This document shows positions 60,620 through 64,000 of a DNA stretch of 64,000 nt, piece after piece. Numbering within the stretch: the stretch's first letter is position 1; every line of letters starts with the position of its first letter. A model generated the notes under the pieces. That model was not told the DNA's origin. It did no database searches and was given only the letters and a program-made list of their open reading frames with translations. The stretch is from positions 1-64,000 of the forward strand of contig DAIDME010000078.1 in the NCBI GenBank assembly GCA_027449125.1. The letters run 5' to 3'. The position numbers were made by a program, and so were the translations under genes. Source of the stretch: Solirubrobacterales bacterium (GTDB taxonomy: Bacteria > Actinomycetota > Thermoleophilia > Solirubrobacterales > Solirubrobacteraceae).

Positions 60620-62033
60620 CTATGCGGACGGGCCACTGAGGACGCGGTCGAGCCGCCGGCAGGCAGAGGCGTCAGCGCCGGCGGGGTGCACGGCTCGGAT
60701 CCGCCAGCCGAGTCCGTCGGGCACGATCATCACCGCCGGCTGACGGGAACGTGGCGCCAAGCGCGGGTTGAAGTAGACCGAGCCGACGTTGAGACCGAGA
60801 TACCAGGCGACCGTGCTCTGGTAGCCGAGCGTGGTGTAGGGCCGCCCACACGCCCTGATCGCCCCGGCGCCGCCATCGGCGGCGATCACATCCTGAAGGC
60901 GGCTCAGCACGCCTGCGTCTGTGTGAGCCTGGGAGATCAGCGCATGGTCGTAGCGCGAGTTGGTACGTATGAATGGCTGCATCCAGACGATCAGCGCCAC
61001 CACCGCCGGAATTGCGAACGCGAGCACCGGCCTGCGCGTGCTGCTGAGCGCGGTTGCGACGCCGATCCCGATCACGACCATCAGCAACGCCGCCGGCTCG
61101 ATCAGGTAGCGCTGCACGGCCGAGAAGCCGTGCAGCGCGAAGCCGAGCTCGATCAGCGTCCACAACAGGGCAGCGGCCGTGAGCCAGACCACGGGTCGCT
61201 GGCGGCGTGCAAAGCCGGCGATGATCGTGGCAAGCGCCACGACCTGCAGCGGCAGCGCAGTCAGCGTGCGCAGGCGATCAAAGACCCCGATGAGCTTGCT
61301 GCCGTGGACCGCGGTGGCCTGGCCGAGCGCGAACTGGCTCGGCTGCAGCAGATATTTCGAGGTGAAGAGCGGCACGAAGAACCAGATCGCGGGCGCACTC
61401 GCCAGCAGGAGCGCGATCAGCCGGTGCGGCGCGCCCCGCCCGCGCCAGAGCCAGGCGGCGTAGAGCGCGAGGAACACGAACGCCTCGGGCCGTCCGAGCG
61501 TCGCCAGCCAGAGCAGGACGAGCGCCGCCCGCGGCCGCCTGGCCACATGACATTCGGTCGCGCCCAGCAGCAGCGCCACGACGATCTGGTCGGAGTTGGC
61601 GATCAGCGCCAGGTAGAAGAAGCCGCCCATGCTCGCCACCCCATAGGCGGCGAAGAGGGCACCGGCCACCCGCGCCCAGGCACGGCCGGGAACCCGCGGC
61701 GCCAGGCGGTAGGCGAGGTGGCCCGCCAGGGCCACCGCGACCAGCGAGCCGAACATGGAGGTGGCCGCCCACAGCGACTCCTGCGCCTGCAGTCCGCCCA
61801 GCGCATAGGGCAGCGTCGCGATCACGACGAGCGGCTTCCACGACGGCGCGCCGTTCAGGTTCAGACTGAGGTGCAACAGCTGCTGGCCCCAGACCAGGAA
61901 GCCCATCGCGTCGTAGGCCGGGCGCGCCTGGGTGAGGTTGGCGAGCAGCGCCGCGGCCGCGGCCAGCACCACCGCCGCAGCGGCCCACGGCAGCCCAAGC
62001 CGGGCGCCAGCGGGCGCCCGGCGTCGCGCGAAC

Positions 62034-62053
<20 letters not shown>
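60620..62053 (-). CDS. Polytopic membrane protein, glycosyltransferase-like
   Basis: A 477-aa integral membrane protein starting at a GTG at 62053 inside the last 20 bases of lepA. About ten hydrophobic segments are visible, among them [54 protein letters not shown] and [15 protein letters not shown], with a soluble C-terminus. The first loop has [12 protein letters not shown]. The layout (acidic residue in the first loop, many helices, C-terminal soluble part) resembles membrane glycosyltransferases that use polyprenyl-phosphate sugars, but I see no decisive motif. Confidence 0.75.
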
Positions 62054-63860
<1,807 letters not shown>

Positions 63861-63880
63861 GAGTAGGCGGGCGAGGCCGG

Positions 63881-64000
63881 CTAGCGGCCGCTCGCTGCCA
63901 GCAGCTCGTCGAGCAGCGCAGACAGGCCATGACGCCGCTGGGCGACGCTGAAATGCTCGAGCACGCGCTCGCGTGCGGCGCCTTCGGTGTCCAGATGCAG
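63881..64000 (-). CDS. C-terminus of a glycosyltransferase-like protein (partial)
   Basis: The minus strand is open from the window edge to a TAG at 63883-63881, giving 39 residues: REVLEHF-like [30 protein letters not shown] at the end (partly quoted). The pattern F-S-x-x-x-R...L-L-x-E-L is common at the end of GT-B glycosyltransferases. Codon use and frame fit a real gene, but the identity is only suggestive. Confidence 0.5.
   Translation of the reverse strand: MHLDTEGAARERVLEHFSVAQRRHGLSALLDELLAASGR

Overview
The window is high-GC bacterial DNA that I read as actinobacterial, probably from the Thermoleophilia/Solirubrobacterales side. The reasons are gene content (SigK/RskA-type sigma and anti-sigma pair, Rex, a DUF222-HNH gene), Gram-positive LexA boxes of the form GAAC-N4-GTTC, many 1-4 nt stop/start overlaps and several apparently leaderless starts. 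The phylum is an inference from content; no rRNA is present.

Region 1 (1-8730) is the right end of an integrated element beside a tRNA-Gln(CUG) gene. A tyrosine integrase and a small helix-turn-helix protein read toward the tRNA. Divergent from them, one tightly overlapping leftward operon runs: HTH regulator, 64-aa protein, RepA-like ATPase, small Cys/His protein, excisionase-type HTH protein, terminase small subunit, terminase large subunit, 88-aa protein, XkdF-like prohead protease, zinc-tailed protein and an open gene that leaves the window. Replication genes pass straight into packaging genes with no lysis or tail genes visible, which fits a compact prophage or a capsid-forming satellite. 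Candidate operators lie between the divergent promoters and a perfect LexA-type palindrome sits inside terS.

Region 2 (8796-16982) is a probable light/oxidative-stress locus: photolyase; an operon of cyclopropane-fatty-acid-synthase family methyltransferase, DUF1365 protein and FAD amine-oxidase-like protein; a MerR-DICT regulator divergent from a TIGR01777 epimerase plus SRPBCC pair; and an ECF sigma/RskA-like anti-sigma pair. Much of it matches the content of the mycobacterial sigK locus.

Region 3 (17016-27651) holds two TrkA-type K+ regulatory subunits, DUF1844, a YbdK-like ligase, Rex, a glutaredoxin-like protein, the tRNA t6A genes tsaD/tsaB/tsaE with rimI, a family 4 uracil-DNA glycosylase, a pantothenate module (DUF2520 dehydrogenase, panC, panB), a DUF47 protein and a hexapeptide acetyltransferase.

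Region 4 (27648-36343) contains uvrA with a LexA box, a hypothetical gene, a secreted protein that looks frameshifted at a heptamer repeat, uvrB, a decayed metallo-beta-lactamase-fold gene, a LexA-boxed DUF222-HNH endonuclease gene and a lytic transglycosylase.

Region 5 (36328-64000) is mostly housekeeping: coaE, rpsA, a flavoprotein, polA, two receptor-type lipoproteins with an overlooked 54-aa membrane protein, a complete trpEGDCFBA operon headed by hisIE, a TPR-GGDEF protein, era, ybeY, phoH, yqeY, prmA, dnaJ, hrcA, two MaoC-fold dehydratase subunits, a polytopic membrane protein, lepA and the C-terminus of one more gene. Most genes run leftward in translationally coupled operons.
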